NCBI GenBank assembly: GCA_019400425.1
Contig: JAFREE010000142.1
Location: 1-61,915 of the forward strand
Reading direction: 5' to 3'
Length of the DNA: 61,915 nt
DNA from: Hymenochaete sp. R1
Taxonomy: Eukaryota > Basidiomycota > Agaricomycetes > Hymenochaetales > Hymenochaetaceae
In this document: piece by piece, positions 10,488-21,177 of the stretch
How positions within the stretch are numbered: position 1 is the stretch's first letter
How the letters are laid out: every line of letters begins with the position of its first letter
Notes under the pieces: model-generated
What the model saw: the letters and a program-made list of their open reading frames with translations, nothing else
Databases searched by the model: none
What the model was told of the DNA's origin: nothing
Translations under genes and position numbers: made by a program

Positions 10488-11538
10488 ATGAAATCTCGCA
10501 CTCTCCTCACCGCTCTCGGCATCATATGCTCTATCACAATTGTTGTAGACGCTTCGAAAGGCGATAGGTCTCAGCCTTTCAGGTCCTGCCTCGAAGATTG
10601 CGAATCGCGGAGTTGTAACGAAGCATCGTTTCCTCTGTCTCTGCGACTAACGCGATGGACTTGCGCCGATGATTGCGCTTACTTGTGCATGCACGAGATC
10701 ACAGATGCTGCAGAAGAAAACGGACAGCCTATCATCCAATTCTATGGGAAATGGCCGTTCTGGAGGTGGTTAGGGATGCAAGAGCCCGCATCAGTGACGT
10801 TCTCGCTGTTGAACCTCTGGGTACATTGGCGTGGTTGGCGGCGAATACGAAGGGTCTTGCCAAAAACACATCCGGTAAAAAAACCACTCTTGCTTTGGAG
10901 TGTTGTCAGCATGAATGCATGGATTTGGTCAACTGTGTTTCATATACGAGGTAAGTGCAGTCGTCAGGCGTCTACTTCCATAAAGACTGACTTGACGCAA
11001 CTTGCCAGACAAGCCAACCACAGAAAAACTAGATTATTTCTCAGCTGCTCTCGTCTTTATGAGCGCCCTTCATCTCATTGTCTCCCGTTTCTTTTTCATT
11101 AAGCGCCAGAGTCGACGCAATGCGTTCCACTTGTGGACCGCGACCTGCATCATCGTCTACATCCTCCATGTAGCCTACCTCACCTTTTCCCCTCGCTTCA
11201 ACTACTCCTACAACATCCAATTCAACCTCGTACTTGGTCTCATCCATAACCTTCTTTGGATACTGTACTCCCTCCCATCTTCTTTGACAGTCATGCGTCG
11301 GTTCCCTCCATCATCGGCGCATTTTGATTACCGACCGAAGTGCGCGTCACGGGCAGCTCAATGCGTTGCGTTGACTATGCTAGCCATGGGTCTCGAACTC
11401 TTCGATTTCCCACCGATTGGACGCGTACTTGATGCGCATGCGCTTTGGCACGCGGCAACGATACCGATTGGTGCCATTTGGTATGATTTCTTGATTGAAG
11501 ACGCTCTCGATGAAGCGTGGAGACCGTCGAGATTGTAG
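10488..11538 (+). CDS. PER1: PER1/PGAP3 family GPI-anchor lipid remodelling protein
   Basis: Exons 10488-10950 and 11009-11538 encode 330 residues. PER1 is an ER membrane protein that acts as a GPI-phospholipase A2 in remodelling GPI-anchor lipids. Residues 1-22 are a signal peptide (MKSRTLLTALGIICSITIVV). A Cys-rich lumenal part follows (CLEDCESRSCN, CADDCAYLCMHEIT), typical of the family. Next come QFYGKWPFWRWLGMQEPASV and about six hydrophobic spans, including MNAWIWSTVFHIRD across the splice junction and ALHLIVSRFFFIKR. The end, LELFDFPPIGRVLDAHALWH, carries the conserved Asp/His of the CREST superfamily (D-x-H-x-x-W-H). Length matches the family. Confidence 0.94.
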
Positions 11539-11792
11539 TTTGTATCGTATCTTGTGTCTGTGCTTTGTGGTTTTATTTATTGACTTTTGTTGTGACTTCA
11601 AGTGCAGATCCTCGTTTCGATATAATCTTTTAAGTTTATTTACTCCTTCTCTTTGAGCTTCAAGTTCGTCTCTTACAGGTCTTACTAACAGTCTTATCCA
11701 TGCCATGCAGTCACGCGTATTTTCGTGCCATTTTACGGGTTGTCGTTTCACCAGCCTAGGCCTCTGGGTCCGTTGACTTCTCTTCTCTTCTC

Positions 11793-11818
11793 TATAAATA
11801 TCTGCGTGTTACGCAGAT
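11793..11818 (+). promoter_or_regulatory. TATA box with adjoining inverted repeat upstream of the SDR array
   Basis: TATAAATA at 11793-11800 runs directly into a perfect inverted repeat with 7-base arms, ATCTGCG (11800-11806) and CGCAGAT (11812-11818), separated by TGTTA. The first SDR start codon is at 12042. The arms and TATA are seen directly; a role as core promoter plus activator or repressor site is inferred. Confidence 0.45.
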
Positions 11819-12041
11819 GTATATCAACTGGAATCGCCAAGCATCGGAGACCGCGCGTTTTCTTAGAGCTGTAATGACGCCAGCGCTCCCGCGCTCCTAC
11901 CCGATTGAGTAGCTCGTTCATTCTCACCTTACTAAGTCAAATCGATATGCCTGATATTAATATTGAAGCTCCCCGAGTTACCTTCCGCTCTACATTCTCG
12001 TCCCTTCTTATCTATAACAGTGTCCAACAACACATTCGACA

Positions 12042-13237
12042 ATGTCGGCATCGAAATCCAAAGGAACTGCGATCGTCACGGGCAGCGCACAAGGTATCGG
12101 TCAAGGTATCGCCATTCGACTCGCTCAAGATGGGTACGACCTTGCGCTGTTCGACGTACCCTCTAAACAAGGCGCTTTGCACGATCTTGCTGAGAAGCTG
12201 GGCAGTGAGCTTGGAAGAAAGGTCAGTACGACAACAGGGGATGTCAGCAAGGAGGTAGACGTCGAAGGCTTGGTTACGAGAACTGTAGAAGAGTTTGGTG
12301 GGCTTGATGTCGTGAGTGACTTCGATGACTTTCTTGTCGACGCAGTCACTGACTTTAACTCTAAAGATGGTCGCGAACGCGGGTATCCATCATCTTGCTT
12401 CTATCACAGACAGTAAGTCCGCACTTCCGTCCGCTTAAGCTCAGTCTTACTGACGCTTGCCTTGTCATAAAAACGTTTCTGGTGCAGTGCAGGAAAGTGA
12501 CTGGGACAAGGTGATGGCCGTGAACGTCAAAGGTACCATGTTTAGCTACAAGCACGCCGCGAAGCAGATGATCAAGCAGGGGCGCGGTGGACGAATTATT
12601 GGCGCTGCATCGACTGCGAGCAAGAAAGGGAACGTTGATTTTGGTGTATATAGTGCTTCTAAGTTCGCGGTGAGAGGATTGACCCAATGTGCTGGTATAT
12701 ACTCTTCCTTTGACACTACTGGCCACTTTTATATACTGATAATTTCCTGTTCTATGAGCTTTGGAACTCGGAAAGTACGGGATCACCGTGAACGCCTATG
12801 CGCCTGGTCCGATCGATACCACGTTCCGTACGTCTCAAGGCTTCTTAGTAAACACTATCGCATTCATAGACCGAGAGGCTAACTCAAAATTTGTATCAAC
12901 ATCCAGTTGCGGGCTTCGATAAACACTTTACAGAAAAGAGTGGAGAGCCACTAGGCAGCAATAACGAATCTGTATGCTTTTACATGTCTCTCAATTCTGT
13001 GACTGATGGCGCGATCTTTCTTCTTTGTTCTCACTCAGCTGGCAAGGAATCTGCCTGTGGGACGTTTGGGAAAACCGGAAGATGTTGCTGCGCTCGTGTC
13101 ATTCCTTGCAAAGGATGAATCGTCGTTCATCACTGGCCAGAGCGTGAGCTTTAGACTTCTGTACTTTGGGTTTATGAACTTATTATTTTTTGTGGGCATA
13201 ACAGATTACGATAGATGGCGGTAGTATTTTTGATTGA
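12042..13237 (+). CDS. Short-chain dehydrogenase, acetoin/diacetyl reductase-like (copy 1)
   Basis: Seven exons (12042-12311, 12367-12412, 12488-12694, 12759-12827, 12907-12971, 13039-13143, 13205-13237) give 264 residues, a full-length classical SDR. The Rossmann motif TGSAQGIG is at residues 13-20, and the VANAG block follows the first intron. The Ser of IIGAAS and YSASK (near residue 160) form the catalytic set. NAYAPGPIDT and ITIDGG complete the fold. The sequence pattern is closest to budC-type diacetyl/acetoin reductases, so an NAD(P)H-dependent carbonyl reductase is likely; substrate is unknown. It is the first of three tandem paralogs. It lacks the intron that splits the IIGAAS/YSASK exon in copies 2 and 3. 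Confidence 0.92.
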
Positions 13238-13926
13238 AACGACTGGTTCCGAACTCTAACGAGAAACGAGGTCGAAGAAATGGAAACATTTGACGCAGTA
13301 TGTAATTCAGTATATCTACAATTTGTAAATTTATCTACGCGCCTCACAGCAAAACAGAAGAAAGCTTGGCGTCTATGACAGGTTCTAAAATTTCACAACA
13401 GAAAAAGCTAAATGTAGTCCAGCTCATTTGAAGAATGGCCCATGACATGAAGGGAAAGCAAGTGAAGTCGTCTTTTTATTTGTTTCGCATAATCTAGTTC
13501 GATGTCTGGCTCAACACCAATCGTTTCGACGACTCCTCTTCAGGAGCCGAGGGGCAAGCCAGTGTTAGGTGTGGGCGCGCTTCTCGAAATATCCTACGCC
13601 ACTATGCCAGGAGCATCAATTGGATCAATAGCTCCGATGGAACAAGGCCAAGACACGTCTATAATCCTCGTTCGGCATTCTGGCAAATTCAAACACGGTG
13701 ACTCGTCTGCCATAGAGCGCGCTCGCTGCCTGCTGACTGATAAGCACGATAAGTACAGTAACAGCGGCTGCGAGGACGCGTCATGTTCGTGCCGTTCTTT
13801 AAATGCTTCCGATTACTTCATTGGTTTTTAAATACCCAGAATATCCCAACACTTGTTTCTCCCAACCTTTCCCCTCTTTCCATCTGTATACGCATATTAC
13901 AGTGAAGCTTCCAAGTCTAACTTAAA
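13238..13926. other. Spacer between SDR copies 1 and 2
   Basis: A 109-codon frame at 13502-13831 has no similarity to the flanking genes and no motif. The spacer should hold the promoter of copy 2. Confidence 0.5.
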
Positions 13927-15259
13927 ATGACCACGCTAAAGTCCAAAGGAGTCGCGATCGTCACCGGTAGCGCTCAAGGTATCGGTCAGGGTATCGCCCT
14001 TCGACTCGCTCAAGATGGGTATGACCTCGCGCTTTTCGATATACCTCCAAAACAATCAATTCTTGAAGACTTTTCTGGGGAGATAGGCAACGAGCTTGGG
14101 AGGAAGGTGATTACGGTGGTAGGGGATGTGAGCGTGGAAGCAGACGTGGAGGGCTTGGTAGTGAAGACTGTGGAGGTATTTGGTGGGCTTGATGTCGTGA
14201 GTTGCAAGCTTAATTTATTTCATACTGTAGATGCTGACCTCGAAATAATAGATGGTTGCGAATGCCGGGATCCATCATTTAACCTCCATCACAGAAAGTG
14301 AGTGTAATATTCTTCTCGTCCTCACATCCCACGGCTCCAAAACTTCCTGCGTTATATTGCATATGTACGAACTTGTTGAACCGTTTGGTCCTCTAATGAT
14401 CTTTTCCGTCAATATTCTAGTGGAAGAACGCGATTGGGACAGGGTGATGTCCGTGAACGTCAAAGGCACTATGTTCAGCTACAAACACGCTGCACGGCAG
14501 ATGATCAAGCAAGGCCGAGGAGGTCGGATTATCGGTGCTGCTTCATTAGCTGCCAAGAGAGGTGAGCCGAATAATTCGAGGTCTTAGAATGCTCAAGGGA
14601 TTATATGGCATTGGCATCTTAGGTGGTGTTGACTTTGGGGCCTATAGCGCATCCAAGTTTGCTGTAAGAGGTTTGACTCAGTGTGCTGGTATGTCAAACC
14701 CTTTCGTTTTTTACTTTCCTTTGCTTTCATGAGTGTCCTAATCTTACGCCTTTATGTTACATTTAAGCTCTGGAGCTTGGGAAGTATGGTATCACCGTGA
14801 ATGCCTACGCGCCTGGTGCAATTGATACCCCATTCCGTGCGTCCAATTACATACTATCGGGTTCTGTATCATGCACTTATAGTTAAGAGGATTGACTTAT
14901 AATTTTTGTTTACATTCAGTTGCGAACTTTGACATCCATTTTACAGAAAAAAGCGGGGAGCCGCGTGGTAGTTATAACCAATCAGTTTGTACCGACTTCC
15001 GCCACCTAATTCCAATACTAAGTCTCTTTTTTTTCGGGTTGCTCCCTGCTTTATGGTATAAGTACAAGAACATGATGCCCGTGGGACGTTTGGGAACGCC
15101 TAATGATGTCGCTGCACTTGTGTCATTTCTTGTGAAAGAAGAATCAGCATTCATAACGGGGCAAAGCGTGAGCCTTAGCTTTAACTTTTGGATATACCCA
15201 ACCTCATGCGTAATCGGGAATACTAGATCACAACAGATGGCGGTATATTCTTTGATTGA
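13927..15259 (+). CDS. Short-chain dehydrogenase, acetoin/diacetyl reductase-like (copy 2)
   Basis: Eight exons (13927-14196, 14252-14297, 14421-14561, 14623-14688, 14768-14836, 14920-14984, 15063-15167, 15227-15259) give 264 residues, exactly the length of copy 1. TGSAQGIG, VANAG, the Ser of IIGAAS, YSASK and NAYAPGAIDT are all intact, so the enzyme should be active. Exon boundaries match copy 1, except that copy 1's third exon is here divided by the intron 14562-14622, inserted in the glycine codon after AKR. The C terminus ends ITTDGGIFFD. The close match to copies 1 and 3 shows tandem duplication. Confidence 0.92.
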
Positions 15260-16318
15260 TGCGGCAGGATCCAAATGTCAACCAACAAACAATTCAAAGT
15301 ATGGGGAACATGTTACATAGTATGTGGTCAAATGGATGTACAATTCAAGGATTTATGAACAAATCTTACCACGGGAACGAAGAAAGTATGGGATCTGTTA
15401 CACAACTAACACGTTCACTAACAACAATTTTTTTTTTACAAGACTGACGTACTGCTATAGCTTCTGATGTCTCGGATTCCGAAGAGGCGCTATCACTTAT
15501 CGGAGCCTAGTGCGTTCTGACTGTCTCTGGAGTCACTATCAATGCAATGCCCCTTAGCTTCTACTTGCAAGTTGCACCCCTTATCGAGCGCCCCATAACG
15601 TCCACCTGCTCATCTCAAAGAGATAAAGAGCAGTGATTGATTGAACCAGAAGGTAAGCTTTGGCATGCGAGCATTCCGGTGGCATCTCAGAGGGCTCGAT
15701 GGTGTTATTGAACTTTGTTTCGAAAATTTCTGTCAGAAAGAAACATCTTCAATCAAAGCAGATGTTCACTCGCGATTAAAACAAGCAACCCAGTTGCTCG
15801 TTGCTTTTCCACCACTCGGCGCTTCAGTTTCTCCGTGCCCTGGAACAAGCCGAAAGTACGCCAACTCACCCAATGCCAAGGAATGAAGGATGTTGTATCC
15901 AGAACATTGGAAATTGGTCGCCTTCACGAGACTAAACAGCAGCAACAGGTTGGGGCACATTTCCTTTCTCAATCTGTGGGCTCCTCATCCCAATGTCAAA
16001 ACCCTCCCTTAGCAGGCAAATTTTATGCTCTGCTATCATTCGTCTGGCGTGACGCGTAATGTACATGTCGTACTTGCCCGCACTCTAACCTAATGTAGCG
16101 GGCATAGTATCGAAATGGTAGTGTACTACTTCTCACATGTCAGACGATGGCAGCTGGGTAAATTTGAATGCGTCATTTTCATGGCATTCTCCCGGCGTTT
16201 CCGGTCAAGGCGCTCATCGGTTTGCGTATAGATCCAAAGACCTCAGCTCCTCTTAAGAACGACCAACCACGCCTTTCACTTATAACCCTAGCTAACGGAA
16301 CGTCCGCGCATTTCAACG
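15260..16318. other. Spacer between SDR copies 2 and 3
   Basis: About 1.06 kb with overlapping short open frames on both strands (15641-16059) and no recognisable domain. A TATAA-like sequence at about 16281 precedes copy 3. No gene is supported. Confidence 0.45.
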
Positions 16319-17636
16319 ATGGACACGTCCAAGTCGAGCGGAACCGCCGTCATCACCGGTAGCGCACAAGGTATTGGCCAGGCCATCGCCCTTCGACTGG
16401 CTCAGGACGGATACGACATCGCTCTATTTGACTTACATTCAAAACAAACCGCTCTCGAGCAGTTCGCCGCAACGCTAACGAAAGAATTAGGGAGGAAGGC
16501 TGTTATAGTGACCGGGGATGTGAGCAAGGAGGCGGACGTAGAACGATTGCTCGCGAGGGTCGTCGAAGCTCTTGGCGGGCTTGATGTTGTGAGTTACGAG
16601 TTTCATGCGTCGATATTCTTTTGTCATCACGGTTGAATATTTTTAAACGAAAGATGGTAGCGAATGCAGGGGTCAATCACTCAAGCCCCATTATAGACAG
16701 TGCGTGCAACATACTTCGTCTAAATCCAGTCTATTCCTCCAAATATTCATGTCACTTACTACTCATACCCACGAACGTATTTATCTATTTGATCCTCTGC
16801 GTTTTTCCTAGCGGACGAAAGCGGCTGGGACAAAGTGATGTCCGTGAATGTCAAAGGGACTATGTTCTGCTATAAACACGCTGCGCGGCAGATGATCAAG
16901 CAAGGCCGAGGCGGTCGCATCATAGGCGCTGCGTCTCTAGCCGCCAAGAGAGGTGAGGATTTTTGAGTACCCAAATAACCCAATAGAGCCTTCAGTAAAC
17001 TGATCTTCGTCTAATTTTTAAGTTTTGCTGAATTTGGAGCATACAGCACTTCCAAGTTTGCTGTGAGAGGTTTGACTCAATGTGCAGGTGATTCTTTCCT
17101 TTAGTCGCCTTAGTCGGTTTCATTTGCTAACTGCTTCTTTTTATATAAGCTTCGGAACTGGGCAAGTACGACATCACCGTAAATACATATGCTCCTAGCC
17201 CGATTGATACCTCGCTCTGTATGTCCCAATATTATCATTTGCACTCAGACGTACCCTTCGCTTCCAAAGCTGATTCATGATCGTTATCGATATTTAGTTG
17301 GAAAGTTCGATAAGCATATGACAGAAAAGCGCGGAGAGCCTCGTGGAAGTTTTAAGCAATCCGTATGTTATCTCAACTTTTACCACTGAATTTGGATGGT
17401 GATTTTGAGACCCTTCTCCAAATTAAGTTTGCCGACTCGACGCCAATGGGACGTCTAGGGACTCTAGAAGATGTTGCTGCGCTTGTATCATTTCTTGTGA
17501 AGAATGAGTCATCGTTCATAACCGGGCAGAGTGTAGGTCGTTCTCTTCTTCTTCTGATTCAAGTTTTTGATTTACCTGTTCTTACGTGAACTTGGATCAA
17601 CAGATCTCGACAAATGGCGGTTTATTCTTCGATTGA
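16319..17636 (+). pseudogene. Short-chain dehydrogenase copy 3, disrupted by a one-base deletion
   Basis: The eight-exon structure matches copy 2: 16319-16588, 16654-16699, 16812-16952, 17023-17087, 17150-17218, 17298-17362, 17428-17532 and 17604-17636. All exons equal copy 2 in length except the fourth, which is 65 instead of 66 bases. With the conserved splice sites this shifts the frame just before YSTSK and meets a TGA within 15 codons, so the catalytic Tyr/Lys would be lost. No alternative AG upstream restores the frame, because each candidate leads to a stop. Downstream, conserved residues have also drifted (NTYAPS for NAYAPG, TNGG for the usual DGG). A base-calling error or unusual splicing remains possible. 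Confidence 0.75.
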
Positions 17637-18078
17637 CATGGATTTTCATGTGGAACTTAGAATTGGGAGGTCAGAATCGAATTGTACATTTACACAACCA
17701 AATTTGTACGTATTTCCGGAGGGCAAAAGTAATAGAAGAAAACATGAGTTTACAGGCGCAAACGTCAATCTTGGATATCAATTAACACTTTACGGGGAAG
17801 AAAGGAATACTTGAAACCAATCATTGGATGTCAAAATGGGGCAAAGAAACAGGAAAGGCGATGTGCTGATCCAAATATTTTGACTGATTTCAACCCGAAA
17901 GCTTCCCCCTTCTCTTCTGTTCCATCAATAAGAAGCTAACGATGAGCGAGTCAAGTGTTTCCATTGCAGATGGCTGGACTTCAAGGTAGCTTGGGCGTGT
18001 TAGGCCAAAGAATAGAGCGCGCCTTTGCTTGTGGAACACCGCGACGGGTGGCGAATCGGGGTCTTGCTCACGAACAAG

Positions 18079-18686
18079 CTATGTTTCCCGCAGCCGAAGG
18101 ATTGATATGAGAAAATGGCCGTTGTAAAAAATAAAAATATACGTCAGATTCGTGAAAGCGATCTATTTTAAAAGGAGATGTGGATAACAACCCGTTGACG
18201 TACCTCGGGCCGTCCTTTGCGCACCCGCCATTGATAGAACTTGCCGTCCTTTCCGCGAAACCTGGCAACGCTCGCCACCCCGTCATTAGTCCAAAACTCT
18301 CCCGTCGGCCGAAACTGTTGTCCTCGGAGTCTCACTGTCCGGTGCTTAGCATCGTTCTTTCCTGCGCCCTTTCCCAGCCTCTTGATCTTCCTTCGTAAAT
18401 CTTCTTTTTCGTCATCGTCTGCGACAGCTCCGTCGCCAGTCATGCCGCCGCCGCCGCCACCGCCTGAGACGTCGTTCTGGAGCTCCGCGACGACTTCGAG
18501 ATCGTGCGTGCGTGGGTCCATTTTAGAGACACGTGTGGTAGTGGGTTCCCATTTGGGAGTGACAATCTCATAGTAGATTGCATCAGAGGCGGTGGAAAGA
18601 ACTGTGTTTTGGAGAGAGGCGGTCGTGAATGTGAGCCGCTGAGGCTCGTTCTTGTTGTAGGACATGTTGAGCGTAGTGGATTTCAT
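18079..18686 (-). CDS. DUF6593 domain protein
   Basis: Exons 18686-18204 and 18162-18079 encode 188 residues; a second in-frame Met at 18665 (MSYNKNEPQRL) could also be the start. DUF6593 proteins are common in Agaricomycetes and have no established function. The pattern includes SDAIYYEIVTPKWEPTTTRV near the N terminus. A glycine run (GGGGGGG) then leads to the charged segment EDLRRKIKRLGKGAGK. FRPTGEFWTNDGVASVARFR and GKFYQWRV follow. The second exon ends in the hydrophobic strand TYIFIFYNGHFLISILRLRE. It is divergently arranged with the PRPP synthetase gene. Confidence 0.78.
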
Positions 18687-19396
18687 TAACTCAGTCTGCC
18701 CCGCTTTCGATCTCCAGCGAGTGAAGTAACAAAGAGCGAGAAGGTCAGGTACAAGTGGGAGTATGCCGCTCGATTCCTCGATTCTAGAGGCTGGAGCACT
18801 TTATACTCGTAGCCACGCGCATGGTCGTGAGAGCTCGTGGGCAAGCTTCGGGCTTGTCAAGTACAAAGCCATCCAGATCGGAGCATCCAAATCCCATTCC
18901 CACTGCACGATATTTCCCATGGATGAGGAGCAATGGTCTTGAAGGCGTTATTAACTCTAAATTGCGTGTGAAGGTCAAGAAAATGCATATTGAAAACAGT
19001 TTTCTTGAGGCGGAAGTTATTCAAGCTAAGCGAGTAGACTGCGGTCTTGACTGTTCTGGTGAAATAGAGTTGGTGGCTGCGATTAAACCCGGGGGCACGA
19101 CCAGAGTTGAGAGACGAAAATAGTGTCGACCGTCGACCTCGGGACTCGGGAATCGGACTTATAAAGTGTGAGAAAATGCCTTAATTTGAATGATCGACGC
19201 TTTAAGATCGACGAAGCGTCAAAAAATCCTTTGCCACGGTCAGAATCTGGATTTGGGGAACTCCACTCAGCAGCAGCAGCTTCTCGCTGGTCATTGCCAT
19301 TGACACGGTTCTGAGCTCACCCGCAGCGCACACGTTCTCTCCCATTGTCCACCATCTTCTTGCTGGATATCCTTTACTGTCAGCTGGACTGCAGTC
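18687..19396. promoter_or_regulatory. Shared divergent promoter region, DUF6593 gene and PRPP synthetase
   Basis: This 710-base gap separates head-to-head genes. A CAGCAGCAGCAG run is at about 19269-19280. A 100-codon frame at 18821-19123 has no motif and is not called. Promoter function follows from gene orientation only. Confidence 0.45.
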
Positions 19397-20618
19397 ATGC
19401 TTCGTGGTAATTCAATAAAGCTCTTGACTGGTGAGTGCTTCGTACGTTGGCTACCCACTGAGACTCACCGAGCACACAGGCAACAGTCACCCAGAGCTTG
19501 CTCGGGCTGTAGCCGAAAGGCGAGCATCTTGATCTGGCCTCGGCGCTCTTTTCTCAATGTTATATTCATTGTCCAGGCTCAATATCCCGCTGACACCATG
19601 CGTCGTCAAAAAGTTCTCGAATGGAGAGACATCCGTTAAAATTTCCGAGTCCATCCGAGAAGAGGATGTCTTCATCCTTCAGTCTGGCACAGGCGACGTG
19701 AACGACAATTTGATGGAACTCCTTATCCTCATCTCGGCGTGCAAAACCGCCTCCGCGCGTCGCATTACCGCTGTCATACCCTGTTTCCCTTATGCTCGCG
19801 TGGACAAAAAGGACAAGTCTCGCGCACCGATTACAGCCAAGCTTGTCGCAAACATGCTCGTCGTCGCCGGTTGTGACCACGTCATCACCATGGACTTGCA
19901 TGCGAGTCAGATTCAGGGTTTTTTCGATATACCGTGCGACAATTTGTTCTCAGAGCCTTTGATGATTGGGTACATCAAGAGGGAGATTCCGGGATGGAAG
20001 AATGGAATTGTGGTCAGTCCAGATGCTGGAGGTGCAAAGAGGTAAGTAACAAACGTTTGTTGGTGCAATTTGATGTTGACGAACGTGCTCAGAGCGACTG
20101 CAATTGCCGACAAGCTCGGGATAGAATTTGCTTTGATCCACCGGCAGGGCCAACGGGATGATGCTCCGGAGCGGATGCACATTCTTGTTGGCGACGTAAA
20201 AGACAAAGTATGCATATTTTATTTTCCTACTTGAAATTCAATCGTTTACATTATTCACTTACTTTCTCTCCAGGTTGCCATTCTCGTAGATGATATGATT
20301 GACACCGGGAAAACATTAGCGCTAGCGGCCATGGCTCTCAAAGATGGTGGCGCAGCTTCCATTTACTGCCTCATTTCCCATGGGTTACTTGCCTCGACCA
20401 ACTTCGCCCTGATCCGATCTCTTCCCATCGATGCTCTTGTTGTTACCAACACACTTCCTCAAAATGGACAACGAGCTGACGAACTTATGGACCAATTGGT
20501 CGTAATTGATGTTACGCCCACTATTGCGGAGAGTATACGGAGGACGCACAACGGGGAAAGCATTTCGCTATTGTTTGGGGAGTGGACAAATGGCGTTGGT
20601 GGGACAGGGATGTACTAA
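19397..20618 (+). CDS. PRS: Ribose-phosphate pyrophosphokinase (PRPP synthetase)
   Basis: Five exons (19397-19430, 19480-19519, 19577-20041, 20093-20207, 20274-20618) encode 332 residues. The enzyme makes PRPP from ribose 5-phosphate and ATP for nucleotide, histidine and tryptophan synthesis. Motifs include [39 protein letters not shown] and the metal-binding [28 protein letters not shown] and the PRPP-binding loop [10 protein letters not shown] (residues 223-232) follow. Intron 2 begins with GC (AAAG|GCGAGC at 19520), a GC-AG intron; reading it this way joins AVAER to LNIPLTPC in frame. Fungi have several PRS paralogs and the sequence alone does not say which one this is. Confidence 0.95.
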
Positions 20619-21177
20619 TATCAAACTTGTTCCGGAACATGAGGGGTTTGTGGATGTAAAAGAATAAAGTGCGTTGATCTTTCTCGTACAGATGCTTTGA
20701 TTCATACTGATGTCTATTTTTCTGTCAGATAAAAAATGTATTGTAATGCGTCGTCATTTTTTGCAAAGCTAAGGCTACTTGCATTGTATCACTTAGAGTT
20801 GCTTGAAATCATGTTGTGTGTGCTACAGTTCCTCCACAAGCGACGAGGGCGGTGAAGCACTGCTGATATCTGGAGCTCATCATTGACCGACGGTATTTTA
20901 AGTCTCAGGAAGTAGTTTGTACCGTTTTGGATCCCGAGATCAGGATATCTCGACTGATAGTACCAGTGCTTGTGAATGTCTCATGGAGATTTGGAATTCG
21001 GATACAATCGAAGAAAGAAAAAGAAATTACCCTAGTCGTTGGTAGGGGTGGGAATTTCGCACGTGAAAACTCATGCACGACACTGCGAATCATGTTTTGG
21101 TCGTGTCCTCAAATTTCGTTTGCATCTTCCCATTCGAATTCAAAACGTATACCACGTAAAGTCATTGGAAAGCAACG
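20619..21177. other. Intergenic region between PRPP synthetase and glutamate 5-kinase
   Basis: Same-strand spacer of 559 bases containing the 3' end of PRS and the promoter of the kinase gene. No gene is supported. Confidence 0.5.

Noticed and set aside
13502..13831. A 109-codon frame between SDR copies 1 and 2
   Set aside because: No similarity to SDRs or to the other spacers, no motif, probably chance.
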